Shown one piece after another: positions 7,604 through 15,228 of a stretch of 64,000 nucleotides of DNA; the stretch's first letter is position 1, and each line of letters opens with the position of its first letter. The notes below the pieces were generated by a model. It did not search any database and was not told the origin of the DNA. It saw nothing but the letters and a program-made list of their open reading frames with translations. The translations under genes and the position numbers were made by a program. Origin of the DNA: DATCBF01 sp964401995 (GTDB lineage: Bacteria > Actinomycetota > Thermoleophilia > Solirubrobacterales > 70-9); NCBI GenBank assembly GCA_964401995.1, contig CAYOAP010000011.1, forward strand, positions 1 to 64,000. Reading direction: 5' to 3'.

Positions 7604-8035
7604 ATGGACGAGCTTTATCGCGACCAGATCCTCGAGCACTACAAGCGGCCCCATAACTTCGGGCGGCTGGATCAGCCCGACCTCGAGTTCGAGGACACCA
7701 ACCCGTTCTGCGGCGACGAGCAGCATGTGATGCTGCGGCTCGATGAGGACGGCCGGGTGGCCGAGGTCGCCTTCGAGGGCAAAGGCTGCGCGATCTCGAC
7801 CGCCGCGACCTCGCTGCTGACCGACGAGCTGGTCGGCAAGACGCGCGAGGAGCTGCTGCGGCTGCCGAAGGAGTACGTGCTGGAGCTGCTTGGGATCGAT
7901 ATCTCGGCGACGCGGATGAAGTGCGCGATGCTGGGCCTGAAGATCGTCAAGAGCGCCGGCCTCGGCGAGCCCGCCGAATGGGAGGACGAGGGCGAGGTCG
8001 GCAGCCCCTCGGAGGCAGCCGCCGACCTCGGGTAG
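7604..8035 (+). CDS. sufU: SufU iron-sulfur/sulfur-transfer protein
   Basis: A 143-residue SufU/IscU-fold protein that accepts persulfide sulfur from SufS. The three cysteines are in place (NPFCGDE, GKGCAIS, MKCAMLG), together with the aspartate after the first cysteine, which is a zinc ligand in SufU. The region between the second and third cysteine fits the SufU length rather than IscU. The ATG at 7604 follows CGGAGAG. The gene stands alone between sufS and sufB, apart from both SUF operons, and no copy of their operator is seen ahead of it. Confidence 0.92.
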   Translation: MDELYRDQILEHYKRPHNFGRLDQPDLEFEDTNPFCGDEQHVMLRLDEDGRVAEVAFEGKGCAISTAATSLLTDELVGKTREELLRLPKEYVLELLGIDISATRMKCAMLGLKIVKSAGLGEPAEWEDEGEVGSPSEAAADLG

Positions 8036-8038
8036 CGC

Positions 8039-8839
8039 TTAGGCGGCTGCCGCCTCGTCGCTGAGCGCGATTACCGCGAAGCTCGCCCCGAAGGGGTCGG
8101 CGAGGATCGCGAAACGGCCGGCCGGGATGTCGACCGGCTCGACCATGACGCTGCCGCCGCTCTGCTTGGCCTGCTCGACCGTCGCGTCGGTGTCGGCGAC
8201 CGCGATGTAGAGCTGCCAGTGGGCGGGCACCTGCTCGGGAATGTCGGGGCGGGCGGCCATGTCGAAGATGCCGCCGACCGGGCCCTCGCCGAGGTTGATC
8301 GTCGTGTAGCTGCCCATCTCCCCCATGTCCTGATCCTCGAAGGTCCAGCCGAAGACGGCGCCGTAGAAGGCCTTCGCCGCCTCCGGGTCGCGGGTGTTGA
8401 GCTCGTTCCAGGCCAGCGCGCCCGGCTCGTTGACGAGGCCCGCGCCAGGGAACGTGCCGGGCTGCCAGATTCCGAAGAAGGCGCCGGTCGGGTCGGTGAA
8501 GACCGCCATCCGGCCCAGGTCCATCACGTCCATCGGCTCGGCGACCACGCTGCCGCCGGCCTCCTTGACCGCAGCGGCGGTCGCGTCGGCGTCGGCAACC
8601 GAAACGTAGGTCGACCAGGCCGGCGGCTGGCCCTCCTGCATCAGCGGCATCATCCCGGCGACCGGCTTGCCGTTCAGCGTCGCCTGGCGGTAGCCGCCGG
8701 TCTGCTCGGCGTTCTCGCTCTCGGGGACATCCCAGCCGAAGAGGCCGCCGTAGAACTCGGCCGCGGCCTCGATGTCGGGGGTGCCGAGGTCGACCCAGGA
8801 CGGGGTCCCTGGCGCGTAACTGGTCCTCTCGCTCATCAC
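8039..8839 (-). CDS. Two-domain VOC (glyoxalase/bleomycin-resistance fold) protein
   Basis: A 266-residue tandem duplication of the VOC fold. Domain 1 (about 10-125) and domain 2 (about 140-260) share the pattern WVDL/WNEL...AAEFYGGLFGWD/AKAFYGAVFGWT and TDPTGAFFGIWQ/ADPFGASFAVI. The family uses such pockets for metal-dependent dioxygenases, glyoxalases or antibiotic sequestration; no substrate can be read from the sequence. Convergent with sufU, 3 bases apart. Either of two adjacent ATGs (8839, 8836) may start it. Confidence 0.88.
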   Translation of the reverse strand: MMSERTSYAPGTPSWVDLGTPDIEAAAEFYGGLFGWDVPESENAEQTGGYRQATLNGKPVAGMMPLMQEGQPPAWSTYVSVADADATAAAVKEAGGSVVAEPMDVMDLGRMAVFTDPTGAFFGIWQPGTFPGAGLVNEPGALAWNELNTRDPEAAKAFYGAVFGWTFEDQDMGEMGSYTTINLGEGPVGGIFDMAARPDIPEQVPAHWQLYIAVADTDATVEQAKQSGGSVMVEPVDIPAGRFAILADPFGASFAVIALSDEAAAA

Positions 8840-8939
8840 AACATCCTCTCCTCGAAGGTTTCCTCGATCCTCCCACCTGGGGGGAGGCCGAGGTCAACCG
8901 CTTGTTACGCGGGCGAGGCCGATCCGGCTCGACCGCTAA

Positions 8940-8962
8940 AATCCGACCGGAGAAGTAGGATT
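8940..8962 (+). promoter_or_regulatory. Predicted Rrf2/IscR-type operator ahead of Rieske-sufB-sufD
   Basis: AATCCGACC, 5 bases, AGTAGGATT. The right arm reversed is AATCCTACT, so 7 of 9 positions are symmetric. This is the partner of the site at 3278-3300 and lies 44 bases before the TTG start of the Rieske gene. TAGGAT at 8956-8961 can be the -10 box, putting the start of transcription near 8968 and leaving room for the AGGAG at 8992. Confidence 0.62.
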
Positions 8963-9006
8963 AAGTCTCAACCAGCACTAGCCACCAGCTCAGGAGCTTC
9001 GTCCCC

Positions 9007-9336
9007 TTGCCAGATACCGCCGGAACATCGATCCCCGTCTGCCCCGCCGCCGAGCTTGCGCCCGGCGCCATGCGCCTGGTCGAGCACGACGGGCGCAAAA
9101 TCGGCGTCTTCAACTGCGAGGGCACGCTTTACGCGATCGAGGATCGCTGCTCCCATGACGACGGCCCGCTGGCTGAGGGCGAGTTCGATGCCGCTGCCTG
9201 CACCGTCGAGTGCCCGCGTCACGGCTCCCTCTTCGACCTGACCACCGGCAGGCCGAAGACGCTCCCCGCCTATGCTCCGGTGCAGACGTTCCCGATAGCC
9301 ATCGAGGACGACACAATCGTTTTGGAGGTCGAGTAG
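9007..9336 (+). CDS. Rieske-type [2Fe-2S] ferredoxin of the SUF operon
   Basis: A 109-residue non-haem Rieske protein. The cluster ligands are CSH (DRCSHDDGP) and C-x2-H (ECPRHGSLFD), with the usual spacing for dioxygenase-type ferredoxins. It is first in a block with sufB (2 bases between genes) and sufD; Rieske genes inside SUF operons are common in actinobacteria, where they may donate electrons or be early clients. Start TTG 9007 is supported by AGGAG at 8992-8996. It is preceded by the shared operator. Confidence 0.9.
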   Translation: MPDTAGTSIPVCPAAELAPGAMRLVEHDGRKIGVFNCEGTLYAIEDRCSHDDGPLAEGEFDAAACTVECPRHGSLFDLTTGRPKTLPAYAPVQTFPIAIEDDTIVLEVE

Positions 9337-9338
9337 AC

Positions 9339-10772
9339 ATGGCCACACCCGAGGCCGTCGCAGAGCAGAAAAGCCTTGCCGGAATCAACTCCGACTACAA
9401 GGAGAAGTTCGGCTTCCACGATTCCGAGTCCGGCTACGCCTATAAGGCCCCGAAGGGCCTCAGCCGCGAGATCGTCGAATCGATCTCCGAGTACAAGGAC
9501 GAGCCGCAGTGGATGCGCGAGTTCCGGCTGAAAGCGCTGGAGCACTTCTACTCGCGCCCAACTCCGGCCTGGGGCGGCAACCTGGCCCAGATCGACTGGG
9601 ACGACATCCATTACTTCGTGCGCGCTTCGGAGAAGAACAGCCGCGACTGGAGCGAGGTCCCCGAGGACATCAAAAACACCTTCGACCGGCTCGGCATCCC
9701 CGAGGCGGAGCGCAAATTCCTCTCCGGGGTCGGCGCCCAGTACGAGTCTGAGGTCGTCTACCACCAGGTCAACGAGAAGCTCGAGGCCCAGGGCGTGATC
9801 TTCACCGACATGGACACCGCCCTGCGTGAGCACGAGGACCTGGTCCGCGAGCACTGGGCGACGATCATCCCCGCCAACGACAACAAACTGGCGGCGCTCA
9901 ACTCGGCCGTCTGGTCGGGCGGCTCCTTCGTCTACGTGCCGGCCGGGGTCAAAGTCGAGATGCCGCTGCAGGCCTACTTCCGGATCAACACCGAGAACAT
10001 GGGCCAGTTCGAGCGGACGCTGATCATCTGCGAGGAGGGCGCCGACGTCCACTACATCGAGGGCTGCACGGCGCCGGTCTACTCCAGCGACTCGCTGCAC
10101 TCCGCGGTGGTCGAGATCGTCGCCAAGAAGAGCTCGCGGGTCCGTTACACGACGGTTCAGAACTGGTCGCAAAACGTCTTCAACCTCGTCACCAAGCGCG
10201 CCGTTGCGCACGAGAAGGCGACGATGGAGTGGGTCGACTGCAACCTCGGCTCGAAACTGACGATGAAGTACCCGTCGATCTACCTGATGGGGCCCGAAGC
10301 CCACGGCGAGATCCTCTCGATCGCCTTCGCCGGCGACGGCCAGCACCAGGACGCCGGCGGCAAGATCATTCACGCGGCGCCGCGGACCAGCTCCTCGATC
10401 TTCTCCAAGTCGATCTCCAAGGACGGCGGCCGGGCGACCTACCGCGGCCTGCTGGAAATCGCCGACGGGGCGACCGAATCGCGCTCGAAGGTCGTCTGCG
10501 ACGCGCTCCTGCTCGACGAGGACTCGCGCTCGGACACCTACCCGACGATCCGGATCGACGAGAACGACGCCGACGTCGGCCACGAGGCCACCGTCTCCAA
10601 GATCGGCGACGAGCAGCTCTTCTACCTGCAGAGCCGCGGGCTCAGCGAGGAGGAGGCTTCGAAGATGATCGTCAACGGCTTCATCGAGCCGGTGACCAAG
10701 GAGCTGCCGATGGAGTACGCGGTCGAGCTCAACCGGCTGATCGAGCTGCAGATGGAGGGAAGCATTGGCTGA
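9339..10772 (+). CDS. sufB: SUF scaffold subunit SufB
   Basis: A 477-residue core subunit of the SufBCD complex. Recognisable blocks include ERTLIICEEGADVHYIEGC, the QNWSQNVFNLVTKRA beta-helix region, ATMEWVDCNLGSK and the C-terminal EEASKMIVNGFIEPVTKELPMEYAVELNRLI. A conserved cysteine lies in VDCNLGSK. The ATG at 9339 gives the normal length. The 3' end overlaps the sufD start by 8 bases. Confidence 0.96.
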   Translation: MATPEAVAEQKSLAGINSDYKEKFGFHDSESGYAYKAPKGLSREIVESISEYKDEPQWMREFRLKALEHFYSRPTPAWGGNLAQIDWDDIHYFVRASEKNSRDWSEVPEDIKNTFDRLGIPEAERKFLSGVGAQYESEVVYHQVNEKLEAQGVIFTDMDTALREHEDLVREHWATIIPANDNKLAALNSAVWSGGSFVYVPAGVKVEMPLQAYFRINTENMGQFERTLIICEEGADVHYIEGCTAPVYSSDSLHSAVVEIVAKKSSRVRYTTVQNWSQNVFNLVTKRAVAHEKATMEWVDCNLGSKLTMKYPSIYLMGPEAHGEILSIAFAGDGQHQDAGGKIIHAAPRTSSSIFSKSISKDGGRATYRGLLEIADGATESRSKVVCDALLLDEDSRSDTYPTIRIDENDADVGHEATVSKIGDEQLFYLQSRGLSEEEASKMIVNGFIEPVTKELPMEYAVELNRLIELQMEGSIG

Positions 10773-11925
10773 GGTAGCGACCGAACCGGCTTGGCTTTCC
10801 GAGAGGCGCCAGAGGGGCGCCTCTCTCGCGCAGGAACTGACCCTTCCCGACCACAAGTCGAAGGGCTGGGAATTCACTGACCTTTCCGGGCTCGACATCG
10901 ACGCCTACGAGGCCGGACCCGCCAACGCCTCGATCGGGGCCGCCGAGGGCGCGACGGTGCTGCCCCTGGCCGAGGCGATCGAGAGCCACAGCGATCTGAT
11001 CCACGAGCGCCTCGGGGCGCTGGTGCCGGCTGAGGACTTCTTCGTCGCCCGCAACGAGGCGAGCTGGCGCGACGGCGTCCTCGTCCACGTGCCGCGCGGG
11101 GTCAAGGTTGCCGAGCCGATCCGGGTCGAGGTCCCCCTCGACGAGAACGGTGCGGCCATCAGCTGGCGCACCCTGATCGTGCTCGAGGAGGGCGCCGAGG
11201 CCGAGGTCTGGGAGCACTCCTCCTCCCCCAGCGACGATGTCGACGGCCTGCTCAACTCGGTCGTCGAGCTGCATGTGGGCCAGGCGGCGACGCTGCGCTA
11301 CATCAACACCCAGGACATCTCCGAGTCGGCCTGGATCTTCTCCAGCCAGCGGGCCGAGGTGCAGCGCGACGCCCGCCTCGACTGGACCGCGCTCGGCTTC
11401 GGCTCCGCCCGCGGCAAGGTGCGGATGGACACCAAGCTCGCCGGGCCGGGCTCCGAGGCTCGCGTCACCGGCGGCTACGCCGGCGGGCCGGGCCAGCACC
11501 TCGACTACGACACGATCCAGGAGCACTCGGCCCCGAACACCTTCTCCGACCTCGCCTTCCGCGGCGTCCTCGCCGCCAAGTCGACGGCGGTCTGGCGCGG
11601 GATGATCAAGGTCGACCCCGGCGCCCAGCAGACCGATGCCTTCCAGGAGAGCCGCAACCTGCTGCTCTCGACCGAGGCCCATGCCGACGCGATCCCGGGC
11701 CTGGAGATCCTCGCCGACGACGTCCGCTGCACCCACGCGGCGGCGATCGCCCAGATCGACCGCGAGCAGCTCTTCTACCTGACCTCGCGCGGGCTCAACC
11801 CGGCCGAGGCGAAGGCGCTGATCATCGAGGGCTTCCTCGAGTCGCTGGTCGAGCGTCTCGCCGAGGGTCCGGTCCGGGACGAGATCTCAGCCGCGCTCGC
11901 CGAGCGCCTGGCCGAGATCCTCTAG
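10765..11925 (+). CDS. sufD: SUF scaffold subunit SufD
   Basis: A 386-residue SufB paralogue that completes the scaffold. It shows the family beta-helix and the C-terminal HAAAIAQIDREQLFYLTSRGLNPAEAKALIIEGFLESLV. The start is a TTG at 10765 inside the end of sufB, with GGAGGGAAGC just before it, so the two are coupled in translation. It ends 7 bases before the convergent end of the oxidase/membrane cassette. Confidence 0.94.
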   Translation: MAEVATEPAWLSERRQRGASLAQELTLPDHKSKGWEFTDLSGLDIDAYEAGPANASIGAAEGATVLPLAEAIESHSDLIHERLGALVPAEDFFVARNEASWRDGVLVHVPRGVKVAEPIRVEVPLDENGAAISWRTLIVLEEGAEAEVWEHSSSPSDDVDGLLNSVVELHVGQAATLRYINTQDISESAWIFSSQRAEVQRDARLDWTALGFGSARGKVRMDTKLAGPGSEARVTGGYAGGPGQHLDYDTIQEHSAPNTFSDLAFRGVLAAKSTAVWRGMIKVDPGAQQTDAFQESRNLLLSTEAHADAIPGLEILADDVRCTHAAAIAQIDREQLFYLTSRGLNPAEAKALIIEGFLESLVERLAEGPVRDEISAALAERLAEIL

Positions 11926-11931
11926 ACCCTC

Positions 11932-12066
11932 CTAATCGCGCTCTTCCTCGCGGGCAGCGCGCTTCTCTGAGATCGTGGTCTTGACGATCGAGAAGACGAC
12001 GATCAGGACCGGCAGCACGTAGAGGATCCAGAGGTAGTGGCCGACGTGGGCCAGCGGCAGGATCAT
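11932..12066 (-). CDS. 44-residue single-pass membrane protein, last gene of an overlapped cassette
   Basis: The short product starts MILPLAHVGHYLWILYVLPV, has one membrane span (about residues 10-30) and a charged tail (KTTISEKRAAREEERD). The ATG overlaps the stop of the 464-residue membrane gene (ATGA), which is the main support for its being real. Its PLAH start echoes the LPLAH start of that neighbour. Function unknown; it may be a small subunit of the same membrane complex. Confidence 0.55.
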   Translation of the reverse strand: MILPLAHVGHYLWILYVLPVLIVVFSIVKTTISEKRAAREEERD

Positions 12067-13457
12067 CCGCCGGTGACCGAGAGCAGGTAGAGGCCGAAGC
12101 AGGTGAAGGCGACCATCACCGCCAGCATCCAGTACTGCGAGCGCGAGGCGTCGCGGTAGTCGGGCCAGTAGACGAGGGCGCGGTCGTGGGCCAGGGTGAG
12201 GCCGAGCACGTGGCCGACCACCAGCGCCCCGACCTGGACGTACCAGATCGCGTTGGAGCTGAGGACGTGGAAGTCGATGCCGCCGGAGGCGGTGCCGAAG
12301 AGGTCGGTGGTGGCGGTGCCGAGCGGGTCGGAGAGCAGGTAGGTGACCTGGGCCTGCTCCTGGAAGACGAAGAGGCTGAAGTAGTGGGCGACGAGGTAGG
12401 CGAAGGCGATCGGGATCAGGGTGTGGGCGAAGCCGATCCGCAGCGTCTTCAACGATGGCGCCCCGCGCACGGTCCGCATCCCCCGCACCCCGAGCAGGTA
12501 GACGAGGGCGACGCCGCCGAAGGTGAGCGCCATGAAGATCGTGCTGGAGAGCCGCAGCGAGGTGGCGAGGCCGAGGCCGGCGTCGACGAAGCGGTTGAAG
12601 AGGCTTTCGATGCCGGCTTTGAAAGCGCCCTCCTGGGCGCCGTCGAAGCTGGTCGAGGCGATCGAGGCGATGACGACGGCGACCGAGCCGGGGATCGTCG
12701 CCCAGTGGGTCGCGGCGGACATCGGGCGGCGGCGGCCGAGGCGGCCGTCTTTGACGCCGAAGGGGCTGAGCTGGGAGAGCATCCCGAAGTAGACGGAGAA
12801 GACCTCCCCCCGCTCGCACCACTCCTCGACCCCGAACAGCACCATCATCACCAGCGTGTAGGCGCTGTAGACGAGGGCGGCGACGCCGCTGACGTGGGGC
12901 GAGAGGCCGACGGCGACGCCGCCGCTGGCGCCGTAGACGACCTCGAGCCAGACGAAGGCGAGCAGGCCGATCGCGGCGGGCCAACGGCCCAGCGCCTCGG
13001 GATAGGCCAGGTGGGCGGGTCGCTGCCCGGCGATGCGGCTGAAGCCGCCGCCGACCGCCCTGCCGATCGCACGCCAAGGGCTGAAGAGCTGGAAGACGTT
13101 GCCGAGCAGGACGCTGAAGAGCGGGAAGCCGAGCCAGCAGGTGATGAAGAGGAAGGTGACGGCGAAGTTGCGATCCGGGGCCGAGGTGCCGTGCAGGCCA
13201 CAGTAGATGGCGACGCCGAGCAGGAAGACGCCGATCGCCCCGCACAGCGCCTGCGCCGGGGCCCCGATCAGGAGCCGCGAGAGGCCGGCGCCGAGCGGAC
13301 GCCAGCGCTCCTTCTCGAAGCGGGGCGTGCGCCAGGCGACTGAGAGGGCGAAGAAGGAGACGATGAGGACGATCGAGGCCGCCCAGGCGAAGAGCCAGGC
13401 GGGGATCGGCAGATCCTGCCGCGTGACCAGGGCGTGGGCCAGCGGCAGGAAGATCAC
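12063..13457 (-). CDS. Polytopic membrane protein of unknown function
   Basis: 464 residues with about ten hydrophobic segments. Features are an N-terminal LPLAHALVTRQDLPIPAW, a His-containing loop CGLHGTSAPDRN, a cytoplasmic-looking GRLGRRRPMSAATHWATIPG loop, and a late segment FAHTLIPIAFAYLVAHYFSLFVF with several histidines. I recall related actinobacterial proteins carrying the uninformative label fenitrothion hydrolase, but I cannot confirm this and see no hydrolase motif. The GTG start overlaps the stop of the 91-residue gene (GTGA). The histidines in membrane segments would suit metal or haem binding; this is speculation. Confidence 0.6.
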   Translation of the reverse strand: MIFLPLAHALVTRQDLPIPAWLFAWAASIVLIVSFFALSVAWRTPRFEKERWRPLGAGLSRLLIGAPAQALCGAIGVFLLGVAIYCGLHGTSAPDRNFAVTFLFITCWLGFPLFSVLLGNVFQLFSPWRAIGRAVGGGFSRIAGQRPAHLAYPEALGRWPAAIGLLAFVWLEVVYGASGGVAVGLSPHVSGVAALVYSAYTLVMMVLFGVEEWCERGEVFSVYFGMLSQLSPFGVKDGRLGRRRPMSAATHWATIPGSVAVVIASIASTSFDGAQEGAFKAGIESLFNRFVDAGLGLATSLRLSSTIFMALTFGGVALVYLLGVRGMRTVRGAPSLKTLRIGFAHTLIPIAFAYLVAHYFSLFVFQEQAQVTYLLSDPLGTATTDLFGTASGGIDFHVLSSNAIWYVQVGALVVGHVLGLTLAHDRALVYWPDYRDASRSQYWMLAVMVAFTCFGLYLLSVTGG

Positions 13458-13729
13458 TTGCCGGCCTGTTCGGGCTGCGGCGGCTGGACCTGCGGCGCAG
13501 GGGCCTGCTTGCCGGACTTCACCCCCGAGATGCTGGGAGCGTCGACGGTGCCTTCGCTGCCGAGGAAGACGAAGCCGGCGACGACGGCAATGCCTAGGAC
13601 TAAGCCGAGAGCGATGCCGATCGTGCGGTCAGCCAGCTTGCGCCGTGGCCGCGGCGGCGGCGGTTCCCGCAGCGGTCCGGGGGGGCCCAGCACATAAGGC
13701 CGGCCCGCCCCGGGCGGCGGCTCGCTCAA
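13454..13729 (-). CDS. Proline-rich single-pass membrane protein (91 residues)
   Basis: N-terminal proline/glycine-rich cytoplasmic tail (GPPGPLREPPPPRPRRK), one membrane span (about residues 38-57, IGIALGLVLGIAVVAGFVFLG) and an exposed Pro/Gln-rich tail. The TTG start overlaps the stop of the oxidase gene (TTGA) and its own stop overlaps the next start (GTGA). No family recognised. The position in a fully overlapped cassette suggests a structural or tethering role. Confidence 0.55.
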   Translation of the reverse strand: MSEPPPGAGRPYVLGPPGPLREPPPPRPRRKLADRTIGIALGLVLGIAVVAGFVFLGSEGTVDAPSISGVKSGKQAPAPQVQPPQPEQAGK

Positions 13730-14340
13730 ACCCCGTCGAGCAGGCGCCAGTTGGCGCGGAAGGCGGACTCGGCGGCGGCGACCAGCTCGTCGGGATCGGC
13801 GTCGGCAAGGTGGGCCTCGATCAGGGAGCGGCCCTCAGCAGCATGCTCGACGTCGGCATGCTCGTGGACGCGGAAGTACTCGTTGCCGGGACCGTCGCCG
13901 ATCCCATAGTGGGCGGCCAGGCCCTCGCGCTTCGTCGCCGAGATCGCCGGCTGGCTGCTCTCGATCGCATAGAGGCGGACAAGCTGGGAGAGGCGGCCGT
14001 CGCTGGCGGTCCAGGTGTCGACGCACTCCTTGGTCTCGGCCGTGGGGACAGCGGCAACCTCGCCGCCGACCGCCTCGACGAAACCGTCCCAGAGGGCAAT
14101 GTGGGCCTCCTCCTCCTCCGCGTGGCGGCGCAGCTCGGCGCGCTCGGCCTCGGGGGCGGAATCGGCTACAGCAGAGCTGAGGCGAGCGATGGCGGCGGTG
14201 GCGTGCCGGTACTGGCCGGAATAGCGGGCCAGCTCCTCACGGCTCAGCTTGCCTTCGGACCAGCGCACGTAAAAGGGGTGCTCGAGCACGTTCCAGCGGC
14301 CTCGTGCATCTTCGATTCGCTGCCAGACGTCGTTGCTCAC
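13726..14340 (-). CDS. Haem-oxygenase-fold iron oxidase (TenA/PqqC/CADD-like)
   Basis: A 204-residue all-helical protein. Candidate metal ligands are the Glu/His run in HAEEEEAHIALW (about residues 74-85), E127 in YAIESSQPAIS, and the late cluster YFRVHEHADVEHAAEG (about 155-170). The LEHPFYVRWSEGKLS start is typical of the TenA/PqqC/CADD superfamily. CADD-like members are self-sacrificing or diiron oxygenases. No thiamin or PQQ gene lies nearby, so a TenA role is unlikely. It is the first gene of the cassette, starting at GTG 14340. Confidence 0.8.
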   Translation of the reverse strand: MSNDVWQRIEDARGRWNVLEHPFYVRWSEGKLSREELARYSGQYRHATAAIARLSSAVADSAPEAERAELRRHAEEEEAHIALWDGFVEAVGGEVAAVPTAETKECVDTWTASDGRLSQLVRLYAIESSQPAISATKREGLAAHYGIGDGPGNEYFRVHEHADVEHAAEGRSLIEAHLADADPDELVAAAESAFRANWRLLDGV

Positions 14341-14471
14341 TTTGACTTCCTCCTTGTTCGCCAGTGCCAGGCGGCCCAGGATAACGTCCCGGCATCTTCC
14401 CCGACCGCGACAACATCGCCGCGCCCGACCTTCCGTCCGGAATTACCTGGATCGGCGAGGCGCCGGAGTCG

Positions 14472-15215
14472 ATGCCGGCGGCGACCGCGGCGGGCCCGGC
14501 GCTGGTCCACTTCTTCGACTTCGCCCAGCTCAACAGCGTCCGCACCCTTCCCTACCTGGCCGAGTGGGAGCGCCGCTACCGCGACCAGGGCGTGACCGTG
14601 CTCGGCGTCCAGGCGCCGCGATTCCCCTTCGGCGCCGACCCCGAGGCAGTCGCCGCCGGGCTCAAGGACCTGGGGGTCGAGTTCCCGGTCGCGATCGACG
14701 GCGAGCGGCAGCTCTGGCAGTCCTACGGCTGCGAGGGCTGGCCCAGCCTCTTCCTCTGGAGCCTCGGTGGCGCGCTCAGCTGGTTCCACTTCGGCGAGGG
14801 CGAATACCTGGGGACCGAGGAAGCGATCCAAGCCGAGCTGCGAGAGATGGACGCCCTGCGCGAGCTGCCGGCGCCGATGGCGGCGCTGCGCCCCAGCGAC
14901 GAGCCGGGGGCGCGGGTGATGGCGCCGACCCCAGAGCTCTTCCCCAGCGGCGCCTGGGGGGAACCCTGGGTGGGGGGCGAGGACGGCGAGGAGCTGGCGG
15001 TCCCCTACGAGGCGGGCGGCGCCTACGCGACCGTCGAGGGCGAGGGCGAGATCGCGGTCGAGCTGGACGGCGAGGCGATCGATCCGCTCAGCATCGCGGG
15101 CGCTCGGCTCTACCCGTTGGCGGAGCACTCCAGACACGAGTCCCACAGCATCGTCCTGCGCCCCGATCCGGGGCTGCGGATCTGGTCGCTCGGCTTCGCC
15201 GCCGCAATGCCGTAA
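14472..15215 (+). CDS. Thioredoxin-fold (TlpA-like) protein lacking the CxxC motif
   Basis: 247 residues. Residues about 10-110 match a peroxiredoxin/TlpA fold (ALVHFFDFAQLNSVRTLPYLAEWERRY...VLGVQAPRFPF). The usual CxxC site is replaced by an AQLNSVRT segment, so it is not a standard disulfide reductase. The C-terminal half is beta-rich with GGAYATVEGEGEIAV. Start ATG 14472 has GGAG only 4 bases ahead. The frame stays open and reads protein-like back to a TAA at 14382, so a rarer start such as ATC 14394 is possible. Function unknown. Confidence 0.7.
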   Translation: MPAATAAGPALVHFFDFAQLNSVRTLPYLAEWERRYRDQGVTVLGVQAPRFPFGADPEAVAAGLKDLGVEFPVAIDGERQLWQSYGCEGWPSLFLWSLGGALSWFHFGEGEYLGTEEAIQAELREMDALRELPAPMAALRPSDEPGARVMAPTPELFPSGAWGEPWVGGEDGEELAVPYEAGGAYATVEGEGEIAVELDGEAIDPLSIAGARLYPLAEHSRHESHSIVLRPDPGLRIWSLGFAAAMP

Positions 15216-15228
15216 TAATCTCTGAGCA

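Noticed and set aside
12186..13343. Plus-strand acidic frame antisense to the polytopic membrane gene
   Set aside because: Glu/Asp/Gly/Arg-rich complement of hydrophobic codons; no ribosome site; the minus strand has overlapped start/stop signals and membrane segments.
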